A DNA stretch of 64,000 nucleotides from Pseudaeromonas sharmana (GCF_042649925.1 NZ_JBHSAF010000001.1:620001-684000), one strand, 5' to 3'; shown: positions 7,845 through 17,329, counted from the first letter of the stretch. Notes: generated by a model from the letters alone, not told the origin. Translations and numbers: made by a program.

Positions 7845-8456
7845 ATGACGCAATTTACTACCCACGAACAGAAAGCCAGCTACGGTATTGGGCGCCAAAT
7901 CGGTGACCAGCTTTCCCAACAGTCCTTCGATGGACTGGACCTGGCTGCGGTCAAGCAGGGTATCGAGGACGCGGTACTGGGCAAAGCGTTTGCTGTTGAC
8001 CAGCAGGAGATCGGCGAAGCCTTCGAAGTGATCACCGAGCGTCTTGAGGCGGCTGAACGTGAGCTGGCCGTTACCGCACAAGCGCAGGGCGAGGCCTTCT
8101 TGTCGGCCAATGCGGCTCGTGATGAAGTGACGGTGACCGATTCTGGGCTGCAATACGAAGTATTGGTCGAAGGCAAGGGCAGCATGCCGGCCAAGGGTGA
8201 TAAGGTGCGAGTGCATTATCATGGTACCTTCCCGGATGGTCGCGTGTTTGATAGTTCGGTACGCCGTGGGCAACCGGCCGAATTCCCGGTGACTGGTGTG
8301 ATTGCCGGTTGGGTTGAAGCGTTGCAACTGATGCCGGTAGGTTCCAAGTGGAAGTTGACGATCCCGCATCATCTGGCCTATGGCGAACGCGGTGCCGGTT
8401 CGATTCCACCGTTCTCCACCCTGGTGTTTGAAGTTGAGCTGTTAGACATCGTCTAA
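7845..8456 (+). CDS. fklB: FKBP-type peptidyl-prolyl isomerase FklB (22 kDa)
   Basis: A 203-residue protein with the FklB layout: an N-terminal helical dimerisation domain (ASYGIGRQIGDQLSQQSFDG) and a C-terminal FKBP domain (about 95-203) with VRVHYHGTFPDGRVFDSS, GVIAGWVEALQLMPVGSKW, IPHHLAYGERGAGSIPPFS and LVFEVELLDI. It catalyses prolyl cis-trans isomerisation. No signal peptide is seen, consistent with a cytoplasmic location like E. coli FklB (206 residues). ATG 7845 has GGAG 8 nt upstream; the longer frame lacks one. A strong terminator follows. Confidence 0.94.
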   Translation: MTQFTTHEQKASYGIGRQIGDQLSQQSFDGLDLAAVKQGIEDAVLGKAFAVDQQEIGEAFEVITERLEAAERELAVTAQAQGEAFLSANAARDEVTVTDSGLQYEVLVEGKGSMPAKGDKVRVHYHGTFPDGRVFDSSVRRGQPAEFPVTGVIAGWVEALQLMPVGSKWKLTIPHHLAYGERGAGSIPPFSTLVFEVELLDIV

Positions 8457-8460
8457 TCGC

Positions 8461-8491
8461 GAAAAAGGCCGGAGTCATCCGGCCTTTTTTT
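8461..8491 (+). terminator. Terminator after fklB
   Basis: AAAAAGGCCGGA and TCCGGCCTTTTT form a 12-bp stem around GTCA, ending in a T-run. Confidence 0.92.
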
Positions 8492-8564
8492 GCCCCCTTT
8501 TCAAAGCGGCCAGCGTCTGGGTAAACTGCCGCACCAAGCTAGGCGAAGAAAAAGGAAAAAGGAT

Positions 8565-9377
8565 ATGGATAATCAAATCCGTGTTGCGTTGGTCGGCTGT
8601 AATGGTCGTATGGGAAAGATACTGATCGACGCCATCGCCAATAATCCGGCGACCCGTTTAACCGTTGCCACCGAGCGGCCAGGCGCTGCCGTGATTGGAA
8701 TGGATGTCGGTGAGATTAACGGTATTGGGGCTTTGGGAGTCAATATCGTCGCTGATCTTGCCAACGTGATTGATCAATTCGATGTCATCATTGATTTTAC
8801 CCGCCCTGAACCCACGTTATCCCATCTCCAGCTGGCGGTTGCTCATGGTAAACGCATTGTGATTGGCACCACCGGATTTGATGATGCTGGTAAGGCCGCG
8901 ATTGCTGCTGCCGCTAAACAGATTGGGGTCGTATTTGCTTCTAATTACAGTGTCGGCGTGAATCTGGTATTCAAATTGCTGGAGCAGGCGGCACGGGTAA
9001 TGGGTGAGTATACCGATATCGAGATTATCGAAGGACATCACCGACATAAGGTGGATGCCCCGTCCGGGACTGCGCTTAGCATGGGCGAAGTTGTGGCTAA
9101 AACATTGGGCCGAGATTTGAAATCGTGTGCTGTTTATGGTCGAGAAGGGATCACTGGTGAGCGGGAGCGCAGCACGATCGGTTTTTCAACCATTCGCGCC
9201 GGTGATCTGGTGGGTGAGCATACCGTGATGTTCGCCGATATTGGTGAGCGGGTTGAGATAACGCACAAAGCGTCAAGCCGGTCCACATTTGCTAATGGCG
9301 CAGTTCGTGCGGCAGTTTGGTTAAAAGAGCAAACACCGGGTTTGTATGACATGCAGGATGTTCTGCAGTTAAAGTGA
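8565..9377 (+). CDS. dapB: 4-hydroxy-tetrahydrodipicolinate reductase
   Basis: A 270-residue NAD(P)H-dependent reductase of the lysine/diaminopimelate pathway. The N-terminal nucleotide-binding motif is VALVGCNGRMGK, followed by VIDFTRPE and IGTTGFDDAGK. The catalytic region EGHHRHKVDAPSGTAL holds the catalytic His and Lys, and the C-terminal substrate domain contains FADIGERVEITHKASSR. Length equals the family norm (about 270). The longer in-frame extension lacks a ribosome site; ATG 8565 has AAGGA-rich sequence upstream. A terminator follows, so it is monocistronic, apart from carAB, which begins after a 490-bp gap. Confidence 0.97.
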   Translation: MDNQIRVALVGCNGRMGKILIDAIANNPATRLTVATERPGAAVIGMDVGEINGIGALGVNIVADLANVIDQFDVIIDFTRPEPTLSHLQLAVAHGKRIVIGTTGFDDAGKAAIAAAAKQIGVVFASNYSVGVNLVFKLLEQAARVMGEYTDIEIIEGHHRHKVDAPSGTALSMGEVVAKTLGRDLKSCAVYGREGITGERERSTIGFSTIRAGDLVGEHTVMFADIGERVEITHKASSRSTFANGAVRAAVWLKEQTPGLYDMQDVLQLK

Positions 9378-9379
9378 TG

Positions 9380-9408
9380 AAAAACCGCCGTAAGGCGGTT
9401 TTTTTTTG
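9380..9408 (+). terminator. Terminator after dapB
   Basis: AAAACCGCC and GGCGGTTTT around GTAA, followed by nine T residues. Confidence 0.92.
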
Positions 9409-9713
9409 AGTGCCACTTATGGGTGGCGAGACGGGCGCTGATTGTCCCTTAGGAAGTGTGCTGCCACGCTATGCTGTCAATCATCATTTGAATTTTTATG
9501 CGCCATTGATTTTGGCTGGATTGTTTGGTGTCTTTGCGGTGTATTATGGCGAAAATTGTTGATTTAATTTTATTTGATTGATTTTTTTATTTCATAAAAT
9601 ACATGAAGTTAGATTTGTTTGTTGTCGTTTTTTTGATTCATGTGTTCATTGGTGTCGTGTAAAACGTTTTTGCTTGTATTCCGTGTTTTTTCTTGCTGTC
9701 AATTAATGCGTAA

Positions 9714-9752
9714 ATTGAAAATATATTCCTTTTTTTAGAATTAATTTTCTTT
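9714..9752. promoter_or_regulatory. Predicted tandem ARG boxes (ArgR site) upstream of carAB
   Basis: The core TGAAAATATATTCC at 9716-9729 matches the ARG-box core TGAATwwwwATTCA at 12 of 14 positions. A second core at 9737-9750 (AGAATTAATTTTCT) matches at 11 of 14. Their starts are exactly 21 bp apart, which is the spacing of paired 18-bp ARG boxes separated by 3 bp. carAB is a known ArgR target in enterobacteria. The surrounding AT-rich DNA makes chance matches more likely. The rest of the 9409-9896 gap is a strongly AT-rich leader in which I see no gene. Confidence 0.6.
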
Positions 9753-9768
9753 TGTGGTTTATGCGGGG

Positions 9769-9796
9769 TTGAAAAGAATCTTCGTTCATGTAAAAT
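9769..9796 (+). promoter_or_regulatory. Sigma-70 promoter of carAB
   Basis: TTGAAA (9769-9774), 16-bp spacer, TAAAAT (9791-9796), preceded by TG. It would start transcripts near 9803, about 95 nt before the carA start. It lies just downstream of the predicted ARG boxes. Confidence 0.65.
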
Positions 9797-9896
9797 GCGC
9801 GAAATTTGCCTGGAGATAGAGGCTTGATTCTAAAAAATCGGGCTTTCATTACCAAATAGGGCAAACCCCCAAAAAATCACGAAATTGGAGGTCGTC

Positions 9897-11027
9897 TTGA
9901 CTCATACTGCCTTACTCGTGTTGGAAGATGGCACGATATTCAAGGGCGTTTCAATTGGCGCCGAAGGTTGTTCCGTTGGAGAGGTGGTCTTCAATACCTC
10001 GATGACGGGATATCAGGAAATCCTTACTGATCCTTCCTATTCCCGCCAGATTGTTACCCTCACTTATCCTCACATCGGCAACACCGGCACCAACAGCGAA
10101 GACGAAGAGTCCGCAAGTATCCATGCACAAGGCCTCATCATTCGCGATCTCCCGCTCATCGCCTCCAACTTCCGTTCCGAACTCTCTCTCTCCGATTATC
10201 TCAAGCGCCAGAATGTGGTGGGTATCGCCGATATCGATACCCGCAAACTGACGCGCATCCTGCGTGAGAAGGGCGCGCTGGCTGGTTGCATCATGACGGG
10301 CAAACAGCTCGACGAAGCAACGGCACTGGCCCACGCCAAGGCGTTCCCTGGACTCAAGGGCATGGATTTGGCCAAAGAGGTCACGGTCGCCGAGGCTTAC
10401 AGCTGGACGGAAGGCAGCTGGGAGCTGGGTAAGGGCCACACGACGCCGGCTGAACTGCCATTCCATGTCGTGGCCTATGACTTTGGTGCCAAGCGCAATA
10501 TCCTGCGCATGCTGGTTGATCGCGGTTGCCGCCTGACAGTCGTGCCGGCCAAGACACCCGCTGCCGACGTTCTGGCGATGAATCCGGATGGCATCTTCCT
10601 CTCCAATGGCCCGGGGGATCCTGCGCCCTGTGATTATGCCATTGCGGCGATTCAGGAATTCTTGAAGACCGAGATCCCGGTTTTTGGTATTTGCCTTGGC
10701 CACCAGTTGCTGGGCTTGGCCTCCGGCGCCAAGACAGTGAAGATGAAGTTTGGGCACCACGGTGGTAACCACCCGGTGAAGGACCTGGACCGCGATGTGG
10801 TGATGATCACCAGTCAGAACCACGGTTTTGCCGTGGATGAAGCCACGCTGCCTGCCACGCTGCGCGCAACGCACAAGTCGTTGTTCGATGGCTCCCTGCA
10901 GGGTATTCATCGTACCGACAAACCGGCGTTCAGCTTCCAGGGCCACCCTGAGGCCAGCCCGGGCCCGCACGATGCGGCGCCACTGTTTGACCATTTCATC
11001 GAGCTCATCAAGAAGTACCGCGCGTAA
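9897..11027 (+). CDS. carA: Carbamoyl-phosphate synthase small (glutaminase) subunit
   Basis: A 376-residue protein that hydrolyses glutamine and passes ammonia to CarB, feeding both arginine and pyrimidine synthesis. The N-terminal CarA domain (ALLVLEDGTIFKG) precedes a class I glutamine amidotransferase domain with GICLGHQLLG (catalytic Cys), and FQGHPEASPGPHDA (catalytic His and Glu). The start is a TTG at 9897, placed 6 nt after GGAGG; no ATG lies nearby, and E. coli carA also starts with UUG. An in-frame TTG 12 bp upstream would overlap the ribosome site. It is co-transcribed with carB, 14 bp downstream. Confidence 0.96.
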   Translation: MTHTALLVLEDGTIFKGVSIGAEGCSVGEVVFNTSMTGYQEILTDPSYSRQIVTLTYPHIGNTGTNSEDEESASIHAQGLIIRDLPLIASNFRSELSLSDYLKRQNVVGIADIDTRKLTRILREKGALAGCIMTGKQLDEATALAHAKAFPGLKGMDLAKEVTVAEAYSWTEGSWELGKGHTTPAELPFHVVAYDFGAKRNILRMLVDRGCRLTVVPAKTPAADVLAMNPDGIFLSNGPGDPAPCDYAIAAIQEFLKTEIPVFGICLGHQLLGLASGAKTVKMKFGHHGGNHPVKDLDRDVVMITSQNHGFAVDEATLPATLRATHKSLFDGSLQGIHRTDKPAFSFQGHPEASPGPHDAAPLFDHFIELIKKYRA

Positions 11028-11041
11028 GGAGTAGGGCTGCC

Positions 11042-14000
11042 ATGCCAAAACGTACAGACATTAACAGCATCCTGATTCTGGGTGCCGGTCCCATCGTCAT
11101 CGGTCAGGCGTGTGAGTTTGACTACTCTGGTGCCCAGGCCTGTAAGGCACTGCGCGAAGAGGGGTATCGCGTCATTCTGGTCAACTCCAACCCGGCGACC
11201 ATCATGACGGATCCCGAGATGGCCGATGCCACTTATATCGAACCCATTACCTGGGAAGTGGTGCGCGAGATCATCAAGAAAGAGCGACCGGATGCCGTAC
11301 TGCCGACCATGGGCGGCCAGACCGCGCTGAACTGTGCGCTCGATCTGGAGCGTCATGGTGTGTTGGCCGAATTCGGTGTCGAGATGATCGGTGCTACCGC
11401 CGATGCGATTGACAAGGCCGAAGATCGCCACCGCTTCGATCTGGCGATGCGTAGCATCGGTCTGGAGTGTCCACGTGCCGGCATCGCTCACAACATGGAT
11501 GAAGCCTGGGATGTGCAACGCAAGGTGGGTTTCCCCTGCATCATCCGCCCGTCGTTCACCATGGGTGGCTCAGGCGGCGGTATTGCCTACAACCCGGAAG
11601 AGTTTGTCGAAATCTGCGAACGTGGTCTGGATCTCTCGCCGACCAAGGAGTTGCTGATCGACGAATCGCTGATCGGGTGGAAAGAGTACGAAATGGAAGT
11701 GGTGCGGGATCGTAACGACAACTGCATCATCGTCTGCTCAATTGAAAACTTTGACCCCATGGGGGTGCACACCGGTGACTCCATCACGGTCGCGCCAGCC
11801 CAGACGCTGACCGACAAGGAGTACCAGCTGATGCGGAACGCCTCCATGGCGGTACTGCGTGAAATCGGCGTGGAAACCGGTGGCTCCAACGTCCAGTTCG
11901 GTATCAATCCGAAGGATGGCCGCATGGTCATCATCGAGATGAACCCGCGGGTTTCCCGCTCCTCGGCACTGGCCTCCAAAGCGACCGGCTTCCCGATTGC
12001 CAAAGTCGCCGCCAAGCTGGCAGTGGGGTATACCCTGGATGAGCTGATGAACGACATCACCGGTGGCAAGACACCGGCCTCGTTCGAACCTTCTATCGAC
12101 TATGTCGTTACCAAGGTGCCGCGCTTTAACTTCGAGAAGTTTGCCGGCGCCAACGATCGTTTGACGACCCAGATGAAGTCTGTGGGTGAAGTCATGGCAA
12201 TTGGCCGTAACTTCCAGGAGTCGCTGCACAAGGCGCTGCGTGGTCTGGAAACCGGCAAGACCGGGTTTGATCCCATGGTCGATGCCAAGGATCCGGCCAG
12301 CTTCTCGCGGATCAGCCATGAGCTGCAAAACGCCGGTGCCGAGCGGATTTGGTACATCGGCGATGCGTTCCGTGCCGGCCTGTCGGTTGAAGGCATCTTC
12401 AAGCTGACCAAGATTGACCCCTGGTTCCTGGTGCAGATCGAAGAGATCATCAAGCTCGAAGATCAGGTGCGGGAAGGCGGCATGACTGGTTTGACGCCGG
12501 AAGTTCTGCGCCTGCTCAAGCGCAAAGGCTTTGCCGATGCCCGTCTGGCCAAGTTGCTGGGTGTCGGTGAAGGCGAGATCCGCAAGCTGCGCCACAAGCA
12601 CGCTATCGTGCCGGTTTACAAGCGTGTCGATACTTGCGCCGCCGAGTTTGCCACCAACACCGCCTACATGTATTCCACCTATGATGAAGAGTGCGAAGCG
12701 GCACCGACCGATCGCCAGAAGATCATGGTGCTGGGTGGTGGTCCGAACCGTATCGGCCAGGGTATCGAGTTTGACTACTGCTGCGTACACGCCGCACTGG
12801 CACTGCGCGAAGACGGTTACGAGACCATCATGGTCAACTGTAACCCGGAAACCGTCTCCACTGACTACGACACCTCGGATCGTCTCTACTTCGAGCCGGT
12901 GACGCTGGAAGACGTGCTGGAAATCGTCCGTGTTGAACAGCCGAAGGGTGTCATTGTGCAGTACGGTGGCCAGACGCCACTGAAGCTGGCGCGTGCTCTG
13001 GAAGCCGCTGGCGTACCGATCATCGGTACCAGCCCGGACGCCATCGACCGCGCCGAAGACCGTGAACGCTTCCAGCAGGCGGTTGAGCGTCTTGGCCTGA
13101 AGCAACCGGAAAACGGCACTGTTACCACCATCGAGATGGCGGTGCAAACGGCGAACCGCATCACTTACCCGCTGGTCGTGCGTCCGTCCTACGTGCTGGG
13201 TGGCCGGGCGATGGAAATCGTCTATGACGAACAGGATCTGCGCCGCTACTTCAACGAGGCGGTCAGTGTCTCCAACGAATCACCGGTGCTGCTGGATCGT
13301 TTCCTCGATGACGCCACCGAGGTGGATGTCGATGCCATCTGTGACGGTGAGCAGGTGGTGATCGGCGGCATCATGGAGCACATCGAGCAGTGCGGTATTC
13401 ACTCTGGTGACTCCGGCTGCTCGCTGCCGCCGTACACCCTGTCTGCAGACGTTCAGGATCGAATCCGCGAACAGGTACGCAAGCTGGCGATGGAGCTCGG
13501 CGTCATTGGACTGATGAACGTGCAGTTCGCGGTCAAGGATGACGAAATCTACCTGATTGAAGTCAACCCGCGTGCCGCCCGGACGGTACCGTTTGTCTCC
13601 AAGGCCACCGGTGCACCGCTGGCGAAGATCGCAGCACGCGTCATGGCTGGCCAGTCGCTGACCGAGCAGGGCTTCACCAAGGAGATCATCCCGCCGTTCT
13701 ACTCGGTCAAGGAAGTAGTGCTGCCGTTCAACAAATTCCCGGGTGTCGATCCGTTGCTCGGCCCGGAAATGCGTTCTACCGGTGAAGTGATGGGGGTTGG
13801 TGACTCCTTCGCCGAAGCCTATGCCAAGGCGCAGCTGGGTGCCAACAGTGCCATTCCGCGTACTGGCCGCGTGCTGTTGTCGGTGCGCAATGGTGACAAG
13901 CAGCGGGTGGTCGATTTGGCTTCCAAGCTGATTGAGGCCGGTTTCGAGCTGGATGCGACACACGGCACGGCGGTGATCCTGGGTGAAGCCAGCATCAACC

Positions 14001-14272
14001 CGCGTCTGGTGAACAAGGTGCACGAAGGCCGCCCGCACATTCTCGACCGCATCAAGAATCGGGAGTACACCTATATCGTCAACACGGCTGAAGGTCGCCA
14101 GGCGATCGAGGACTCCAAGCAGCTACGCCGTGGTGCCTTGCAACACAAGGTCTCCTACACCACGACGTTGAATGCTGCGTTTGCCTGCTGCATGGCCATG
14201 CCGGTGGATGAAACCGCCAGTGTCAGCTCGGTACAAGAGCTGCACGCACGGGTTCAGGAGAGCCTGGTCTAA
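11042..14272 (+). CDS. carB: Carbamoyl-phosphate synthase large subunit
   Basis: The 1076-residue ATP-dependent synthase makes carbamoyl phosphate from ammonia, bicarbonate and two ATP. The internally duplicated layout is plain: two N-domain starts (LILGAGPIVIGQACEFDYSG near residue 10 and VLGGGPNRIGQGIEFDYC near 560), two ATP-grasp domains (PSFTMGGSGGG and PSYVLGGRAMEI), a helical oligomerisation domain between, and a C-terminal MGS-like allosteric domain (LSVRNGDKQRVVDLASKL) that would bind UMP or ornithine. Length equals that of E. coli CarB within a few residues. A ribosome site AAGGAG precedes the ATG. Confidence 0.98.
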   Translation: MPKRTDINSILILGAGPIVIGQACEFDYSGAQACKALREEGYRVILVNSNPATIMTDPEMADATYIEPITWEVVREIIKKERPDAVLPTMGGQTALNCALDLERHGVLAEFGVEMIGATADAIDKAEDRHRFDLAMRSIGLECPRAGIAHNMDEAWDVQRKVGFPCIIRPSFTMGGSGGGIAYNPEEFVEICERGLDLSPTKELLIDESLIGWKEYEMEVVRDRNDNCIIVCSIENFDPMGVHTGDSITVAPAQTLTDKEYQLMRNASMAVLREIGVETGGSNVQFGINPKDGRMVIIEMNPRVSRSSALASKATGFPIAKVAAKLAVGYTLDELMNDITGGKTPASFEPSIDYVVTKVPRFNFEKFAGANDRLTTQMKSVGEVMAIGRNFQESLHKALRGLETGKTGFDPMVDAKDPASFSRISHELQNAGAERIWYIGDAFRAGLSVEGIFKLTKIDPWFLVQIEEIIKLEDQVREGGMTGLTPEVLRLLKRKGFADARLAKLLGVGEGEIRKLRHKHAIVPVYKRVDTCAAEFATNTAYMYSTYDEECEAAPTDRQKIMVLGGGPNRIGQGIEFDYCCVHAALALREDGYETIMVNCNPETVSTDYDTSDRLYFEPVTLEDVLEIVRVEQPKGVIVQYGGQTPLKLARALEAAGVPIIGTSPDAIDRAEDRERFQQAVERLGLKQPENGTVTTIEMAVQTANRITYPLVVRPSYVLGGRAMEIVYDEQDLRRYFNEAVSVSNESPVLLDRFLDDATEVDVDAICDGEQVVIGGIMEHIEQCGIHSGDSGCSLPPYTLSADVQDRIREQVRKLAMELGVIGLMNVQFAVKDDEIYLIEVNPRAARTVPFVSKATGAPLAKIAARVMAGQSLTEQGFTKEIIPPFYSVKEVVLPFNKFPGVDPLLGPEMRSTGEVMGVGDSFAEAYAKAQLGANSAIPRTGRVLLSVRNGDKQRVVDLASKLIEAGFELDATHGTAVILGEASINPRLVNKVHEGRPHILDRIKNREYTYIVNTAEGRQAIEDSKQLRRGALQHKVSYTTTLNAAFACCMAMPVDETASVSSVQELHARVQESLV

Positions 14273-14311
14273 GCCTCCCCACTGCAGCGTGTCAACGTAC
14301 ACGTCATAAAG

Positions 14312-14339
14312 AAAAACCCGGCCGAGCCGGGTTTTTTTA
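14312..14339 (+). terminator. Terminator of carAB
   Basis: AAAAACCCGGC and GCCGGGTTTTT around CGA, with a seven-T run. Confidence 0.92.
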
Positions 14340-14357
14340 TGCCAGATGCATCCTGAC

Positions 14358-14819
14358 TTAGCGCTTCCCAGCCGGCAGCGAGAGCGCGCCCTCTTTTTCA
14401 ATCACCAGATCGGGTAACAGCGCGGCCAGATCGAGGCGTGCGGTGAATTTGTATCGCAGCTGGCTGATGTTCTGGCTCTGCAGTAGTTTCTGCGCCAGTC
14501 CCAGCGTGCCCAAGACATCCGGGGTGGCGGTCAGCGTCACATCGGCTTCGCCATAGGCGCGTAGTGTGGGCAACTTGCTGGCCACACCGCTGACTAACTG
14601 CTGGTCATCGATACTCAGCGTATAGCTGGCACCGCGCAACGACAGCGCCTGATCGTTCGGATTGGTCAGATGCAGATCGATGGCAAAATCCGGCAACATG
14701 CCTTTGCCCTGGATCGGGCGTACCGCGGTGACGGTGGCGTTAGGGGCCTTGAGTTGATTCAGGCTGCTGCAGGCGGCCAAAAGAACCAGCAGCGGTATTA
14801 AAATGAGACGGTAACGCAT
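14358..14819 (-). CDS. LEA type 2 (WHy-domain) lipoprotein
   Basis: A 153-residue protein with a lipoprotein signal (MRYRLILIPLLVLLAAC, Cys17 after LLAA). The mature part resembles a LEA-2/WHy domain: LKAPNATVTAVRPIQ, then FAIDLHLTNPNDQALSLRG, an immunoglobulin-like strand pattern in which the hydrophobic-NPN motif is characteristic. Related bacterial proteins are small lipoproteins of unknown role, sometimes linked to desiccation or stress. ATG 14819 has GGAGATCCC upstream; the longer frame has none. It follows the PhzF gene by 20 bp and is likely in its operon. Confidence 0.8.
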   Translation of the reverse strand: MRYRLILIPLLVLLAACSSLNQLKAPNATVTAVRPIQGKGMLPDFAIDLHLTNPNDQALSLRGASYTLSIDDQQLVSGVASKLPTLRAYGEADVTLTATPDVLGTLGLAQKLLQSQNISQLRYKFTARLDLAALLPDLVIEKEGALSLPAGKR

Positions 14820-14839
14820 GGGATCTCCGTGCCAAGGGT

Positions 14840-15634
14840 TCAAGGTAACAACCATTCACCCCGGCTGAGGGTGACGGCCTGGCCAAAGAGTAACACTCGC
14901 TCTCCAGTCAGGTGAACCTCCATTTCGCCGCCGCGTGCGGACGCTTGCCATGCCATAAAACGGGTTTGCTGCAGGATGGGCTGCCAATAACTAGCCAAAA
15001 TACCATGGTTGGAGCCGGTAACGGGGTCTTCATCCACGCCTACCCAAGGCGCGAAATAGCGCGATACGAAGTCATAGCCTGAGCGTGAGGCCCGGGCGGT
15101 GACCATGACGCCGCGCCCTTCGAGCTGGCGCAACGCGTTAAAGTCCGGCTGCAACGCCAGCACCTGTTCCTCGCTATCGACTTCGATAATCCACTTGCCA
15201 TTGGCACTGCCGGTATAACGCGTCGCTGTGAGACCGAGTGCCGCAAGCAAGCCTGTGGGTAGTGTTATGGCTTGCGGCTTGGCAGCAGGAAAGTTGAGTT
15301 CAATGCCGTTATCACCGCGTCTGGCGGTCAATTCACCGCTGCGTGTGGCAAATCGCAATACCGGGTGCGGACAGTCAAGTTGTTGCCAGAGTACGTGGGC
15401 ACTGGCCAGGGTTGCATGACCGCAGAGTTCGACCTCGGTCTGCGGAGTGAACCAACGCAACAGAAATAGATTCTCTTGCTGTGGAAAGACGAATGCCGTC
15501 TCTGACAGATTCATCTCGGCCGCAATAGCCTGGAGTGTCGTGTCAGGGAGTGGGGCAGATGCATAAAGCACCGCCGCAGGGTTACCGGCAAAGGGCTGAG
15601 CGGTAAAGGCGTCGACGTGAAATAACTGTGGCAT
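14840..15634 (-). CDS. PhzF family isomerase/epimerase
   Basis: A 264-residue protein of the phenazine-biosynthesis PhzF / diaminopimelate-epimerase fold. It shows FHVDAFTAQPFAGNPAAV at the N-terminus, the catalytic-Glu segment AEMNLSETAFVF, RWFTPQTEVELCGHATLA and the DPVTGSNHG signature near residue 200. Most family members outside phenazine clusters have unknown substrates, and no phenazine genes are nearby. I chose the ATG at 15634 (GGAG 6 nt upstream) rather than the in-frame TTG 12 bp upstream. It is head of a two-gene leftward unit with the LEA2 lipoprotein and diverges from putP. Confidence 0.9.
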   Translation of the reverse strand: MPQLFHVDAFTAQPFAGNPAAVLYASAPLPDTTLQAIAAEMNLSETAFVFPQQENLFLLRWFTPQTEVELCGHATLASAHVLWQQLDCPHPVLRFATRSGELTARRGDNGIELNFPAAKPQAITLPTGLLAALGLTATRYTGSANGKWIIEVDSEEQVLALQPDFNALRQLEGRGVMVTARASRSGYDFVSRYFAPWVGVDEDPVTGSNHGILASYWQPILQQTRFMAWQASARGGEMEVHLTGERVLLFGQAVTLSRGEWLLP

Positions 15635-15776
15635 CCGAGACTCCAAAATTTGATCGCACGCAGCAAAGAGGTAAATGAATGTCTTTTTTTCATTGACGTG
15701 GCGAACTAGCTCTTGTCGGTAGATTAATCCTTCAGCAAAATCAACCCTTCATATTATAAATTGAGGCAGGAAGCCG

Positions 15777-17300
15777 ATGAATTTCTCTAATCCAACAACG
15801 ATCACCTTCGTGGTTTACATCTTGGCCATGGTGGGGATCGGGTTCGCCGCGTGGCGTTATACTCGCAATCTATCAGACTATATCCTGGGTGGCCGCTCAC
15901 TGGGCAGCTTCGTCACGGCAATGAGTGCCGGAGCGTCCGATATGAGTGGCTGGTTGTTGCTGGGGCTGCCCGGTGCCATCTTTGCGGCCGGGATATCCGA
16001 GAGCTGGATTGCCATCGGCCTGATTCTCGGCGCCTGGTTTAACTGGCTGTTTGTGGCCGGTAGGCTACGGGTCTACACCGAAATCAGCCACAATGCATTG
16101 ACCCTGCCGGATTTTTTCACCCACCGTTTCGAGGATCGCAGTCGTTTGCTGCGCCTGTTCTCCGCCATCATTATCCTGCTGTTTTTCACCATCTATTGTG
16201 CTTCCGGCATGGTGGCGGGAGCGCGGTTGTTTGAGCAGACCTTCGGACTGGATTATCAGACTGCACTGTGGGCTGGGGCGCTGGCCACCATTGTCTATGT
16301 CTTTGTCGGTGGCTTCCTGGCGGTGAGCTGGACTGACACAGTGCAGGCAACGCTGATGATTTTTGCGCTGTTGCTGACGCCCGTTATGGTGATGGTCTCA
16401 TTGGGCAGCTTTGATGAGAGCTTGCAAGCCATCGAGAGCATCAACTTAAGCTACACCGATATGTTCAGCGGCACGACGGGTATCGGTATCGTATCGCTGA
16501 TGGCATGGGGGCTGGGCTACATGGGGCAACCGCATATCCTGGCCCGTTTCATGGCCGCCAATTCGGTACAGACGATCACCAAGGCTCGTCGCATCGGTAT
16601 GACCTGGATGATCCTCTGCCTGGGCGGCGCCATTGCCGTCGGTTTTTTCGGTATTGCATTTTTTGCCGCTCACCCCGAACTGGCGGCGCCGGTGCAAGAA
16701 AATCGGGAGCGGGTGTTTATCACCTTGTCTCAGGTTCTGTTTAATCCGTGGATTGCCGGTATTTTGTTATCCGCCATTCTGGCCGCGGTGATGAGTACCC
16801 TGTCATGCCAGCTGTTGGTGTCGGCATCGGCGCTGACCGAGGACTTTTATAAGGCGTTTTTCCGTCCGCAAGCCGGGGAGCGGGAGCTGGTATGGTTTGG
16901 CCGTTGCATGGTGCTGCTGGTAGCGGTGATCGCTTTGGTGATCGCCCGCAATCCCGATAGTCAGGTGCTGGGGCTGGTGGGGTATGCCTGGGCTGGCTTT
17001 GGTGCGGCCTTCGGTCCTGTGGTGCTGTTTTCGGTACTCTGGGGGCGCATGACGCGTAACGGTGCGCTGGTCGGCATGATTGTCGGGGCTGTGACCGTCA
17101 TCGTCTGGCGCAATGGCGCCTGGTGGGGGCTGTATGAAATGGTGCCGGGTTTCATGTTGGCTTCTCTTGGTATCGTCGTGGTCAGTCTGTTGGATAAGGC
17201 ACCCGCGGCTTCGATACAACATGCCTTTACTCTGATGGAACGCGAGATGGCCGGTGAAGATCTGACGGTTGTCAGTCAGGCACCGGAATCGGTGAGTTGA
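15777..17300 (+). CDS. putP: Sodium/proline symporter
   Basis: A 507-residue inner-membrane carrier of the SSS family with about 13 membrane segments. DYILGGRSLGSFVTAMSAGA, SDMSGWLLLGLPGA, SESWIAIGL, VSWTDTVQA, GQPHILARFMAA and ILAAVMSTLSCQLLV match E. coli PutP (502 residues) closely. It imports L-proline with Na+ as nutrient or osmoprotectant. No putA lies beside it. GGAAG precedes the ATG. A terminator follows the gene. Confidence 0.96.
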   Translation: MNFSNPTTITFVVYILAMVGIGFAAWRYTRNLSDYILGGRSLGSFVTAMSAGASDMSGWLLLGLPGAIFAAGISESWIAIGLILGAWFNWLFVAGRLRVYTEISHNALTLPDFFTHRFEDRSRLLRLFSAIIILLFFTIYCASGMVAGARLFEQTFGLDYQTALWAGALATIVYVFVGGFLAVSWTDTVQATLMIFALLLTPVMVMVSLGSFDESLQAIESINLSYTDMFSGTTGIGIVSLMAWGLGYMGQPHILARFMAANSVQTITKARRIGMTWMILCLGGAIAVGFFGIAFFAAHPELAAPVQENRERVFITLSQVLFNPWIAGILLSAILAAVMSTLSCQLLVSASALTEDFYKAFFRPQAGERELVWFGRCMVLLVAVIALVIARNPDSQVLGLVGYAWAGFGAAFGPVVLFSVLWGRMTRNGALVGMIVGAVTVIVWRNGAWWGLYEMVPGFMLASLGIVVVSLLDKAPAASIQHAFTLMEREMAGEDLTVVSQAPESVS

Positions 17301-17329
17301 GGTCAGCAAATAATCGCGGGTCAATGTAC

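Noticed and set aside
11738..13147. A 469-codon - strand frame inside carB, and other long antisense frames in carA, adhE, oppA and the PBP gene.
   Set aside because: They are shadows of strongly coding, codon-biased genes on the opposite strand; their translations are His/Arg/Gln-rich and show no motif.
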